Positions 63,559 through 64,000 of a DNA stretch of 64,000 bases are shown piece after piece. Made by a program: the position numbers and the translations under genes. Location: NCBI RefSeq assembly GCF_004340685.1, contig NZ_SLUN01000022.1, positions 31,670 through 95,669 on the forward strand. Reading direction: 5' to 3'. The notes under the pieces were generated by a model. It saw nothing but the letters and a program-made list of their open reading frames with translations, was not told the origin of the DNA and made no database searches. This DNA is from Hydrogenispora ethanolica (GTDB lineage: Bacteria; Bacillota; UBA4882; UBA8346). The first letter of the stretch is position 1; each line of letters begins with the position of its first letter.

Positions 63559-64000
63559 GGGGCTGTTGCAAAATGAACATGTAAGTTCATTTCCAACAGC
63601 CCCTTTTTTTGCTTACAAAGAAATTGCGGGCTCCGCAGAGCCCGCAAAAGCTGTATAATTTAGTTTTGTGAACAAAAAACTATACAACAAGAATTATACC
63701 GAATTTGATGGACACTATCAACTAATTCTTCCCTTAAATTATGAGGTGTTAATACCAGGGGATGACTCAGTTCGACTGCTTAGCCAAATATTGGAGGGAT
63801 TAAACTACGAAAAGCTAAGCATGGCATACTCCTCAAAAGGGAGAAAACCGGCAGTCGAGCCCAAAATCCTGTTCAAAGTATTAACGTATGCGTACATGAA
63901 CAACCTCTATTCCAGCCGTAAGATTGAAACAGCCTGTCGCAGAGATATCAATTTCATGTGGCTTTTACATGGCCGAAAAGCACCGGACCATTCAACCATC
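63559..64000 (+). mobile_element. IS1182-type insertion sequence, left end (continues beyond the window)
   Basis: The element appears to start at GGGGCTGTTGCAAAATGAAC, an end sequence typical of IS1182-like elements. GGGGCTGTTG (63559-63568) also pairs with CAACAGCCCC (63594-63603), enclosing ATGAAC/GTTCAT, and seven T follow; this folded end would stop transcription entering the element. A second perfect stem GCGGGCTC/GAGCCCGC at 63626-63645 follows, then the transposase gene. Confidence 0.8.
63668..64000 (+). CDS. IS1182-family transposase, N-terminal part (cut by the window)
   Basis: The reading frame is open from the GTG at 63668 to the window end (111 codons). It contains SSKGRKPAVEPKILFKVLTY and SSRKIETACRRDINFMWLL followed by APDHSTI, the N-terminal (DUF772/InsH-like) pattern of IS1182 and IS5-group transposases. 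A TATAAT at 63654-63659 lies only nine bases before the GTG, and no ribosome binding site is seen, so the message could be leaderless. The catalytic residues are beyond the window. Confidence 0.85.
   Translation, partial: MNKKLYNKNYTEFDGHYQLILPLNYEVLIPGDDSVRLLSQILEGLNYEKLSMAYSSKGRKPAVEPKILFKVLTYAYMNNLYSSRKIETACRRDINFMWLLHGRKAPDHSTI

Overview
The window reads as a chromosome segment of an endospore-forming member of the Bacillota. Sporulation genes (ytaF, spoIIM), the xerD/deoB/pdp and scpA/scpB neighbourhoods, degS/degU-type regulators, fapR, an S-box (SAM-I) riboswitch on metK, and strong AGGAGG-type ribosome binding sites with many TTG starts all fit this. Two exported proteins without a lipobox (the sugar-binding protein and a DUF3108 protein) are compatible with a diderm lineage, but that is only an inference. 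No species can be named from the sequence alone.

Layout. 1-4.3 kb: an unknown 101-aa gene, pyrE, two HAD phosphatases, a LiaF-like membrane protein and ytaF. 4.3-4.8 kb: a 21-bp tandem array. 4.8-11.4 kb: one long minus-strand cluster (HD hydrolase, scpA, scpB, a membrane/coiled-coil protein, DUF3866, NUDIX, a ComB-like protein, spoIIM, xerD). 11.6-16.1 kb: a TGS-uridine kinase-type nucleoside kinase, a stand-alone receiver, a Flp pilin and a DegU/DegS pair. 16.3-21.8 kb: metK under a SAM riboswitch, then accD-accA-pyk-trxA and a small DUF2007-like gene. 22-28.4 kb: murD, tldE/tldD, a catalytically stripped SpeD-like protein and a beta-CASP nuclease. 28.6-33.7 kb: tRNA-Pro(CGG), a heptad-repeat ORF, pdp, deoB, a DedA protein and a PflX-type radical SAM enzyme.

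33.8-40.7 kb is a complete F-type ATP synthase operon (atpZ-I-B-E-F-H-A-G-D-C), preceded by upp and an arginine-phosphatase-like gene. 42.3-49.9 kb holds a small zinc protein, a DUF3108 protein, Sua5, RecQ, a second heptad-repeat ORF, a ferredoxin-fused aldo-keto reductase, a tautomerase and an RRM protein. 49.3-54.3 kb is nadD-proA-proB-yhbY and obgE with a small CxxC protein. 54.4-57.2 kb is fapR-fabH and a diguanylate cyclase whose ribosome binding site lies in a long hairpin. 57.7-63.4 kb is a sugar-uptake locus (ABC permeases, binding protein, LacI regulator, GH30 hydrolase) with recognisable promoters and operators. The window ends inside an IS1182-type insertion sequence.

The least explained signal is three separate tandem arrays with an exact 21-bp period (4.39-4.69, 28.88-29.11 and 46.80-47.06 kb). 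Each reads as seven-residue protein repeats, and in two of them a start codon and ribosome binding site can be seen. Other points worth attention are the SpeD-fold protein lacking all three catalytic residues, the alkaliphile-like c-subunit motif, the CTG start that restores a HAD catalytic aspartate, the SD-sequestering hairpin on the diguanylate cyclase gene, and the paired LacI operators.
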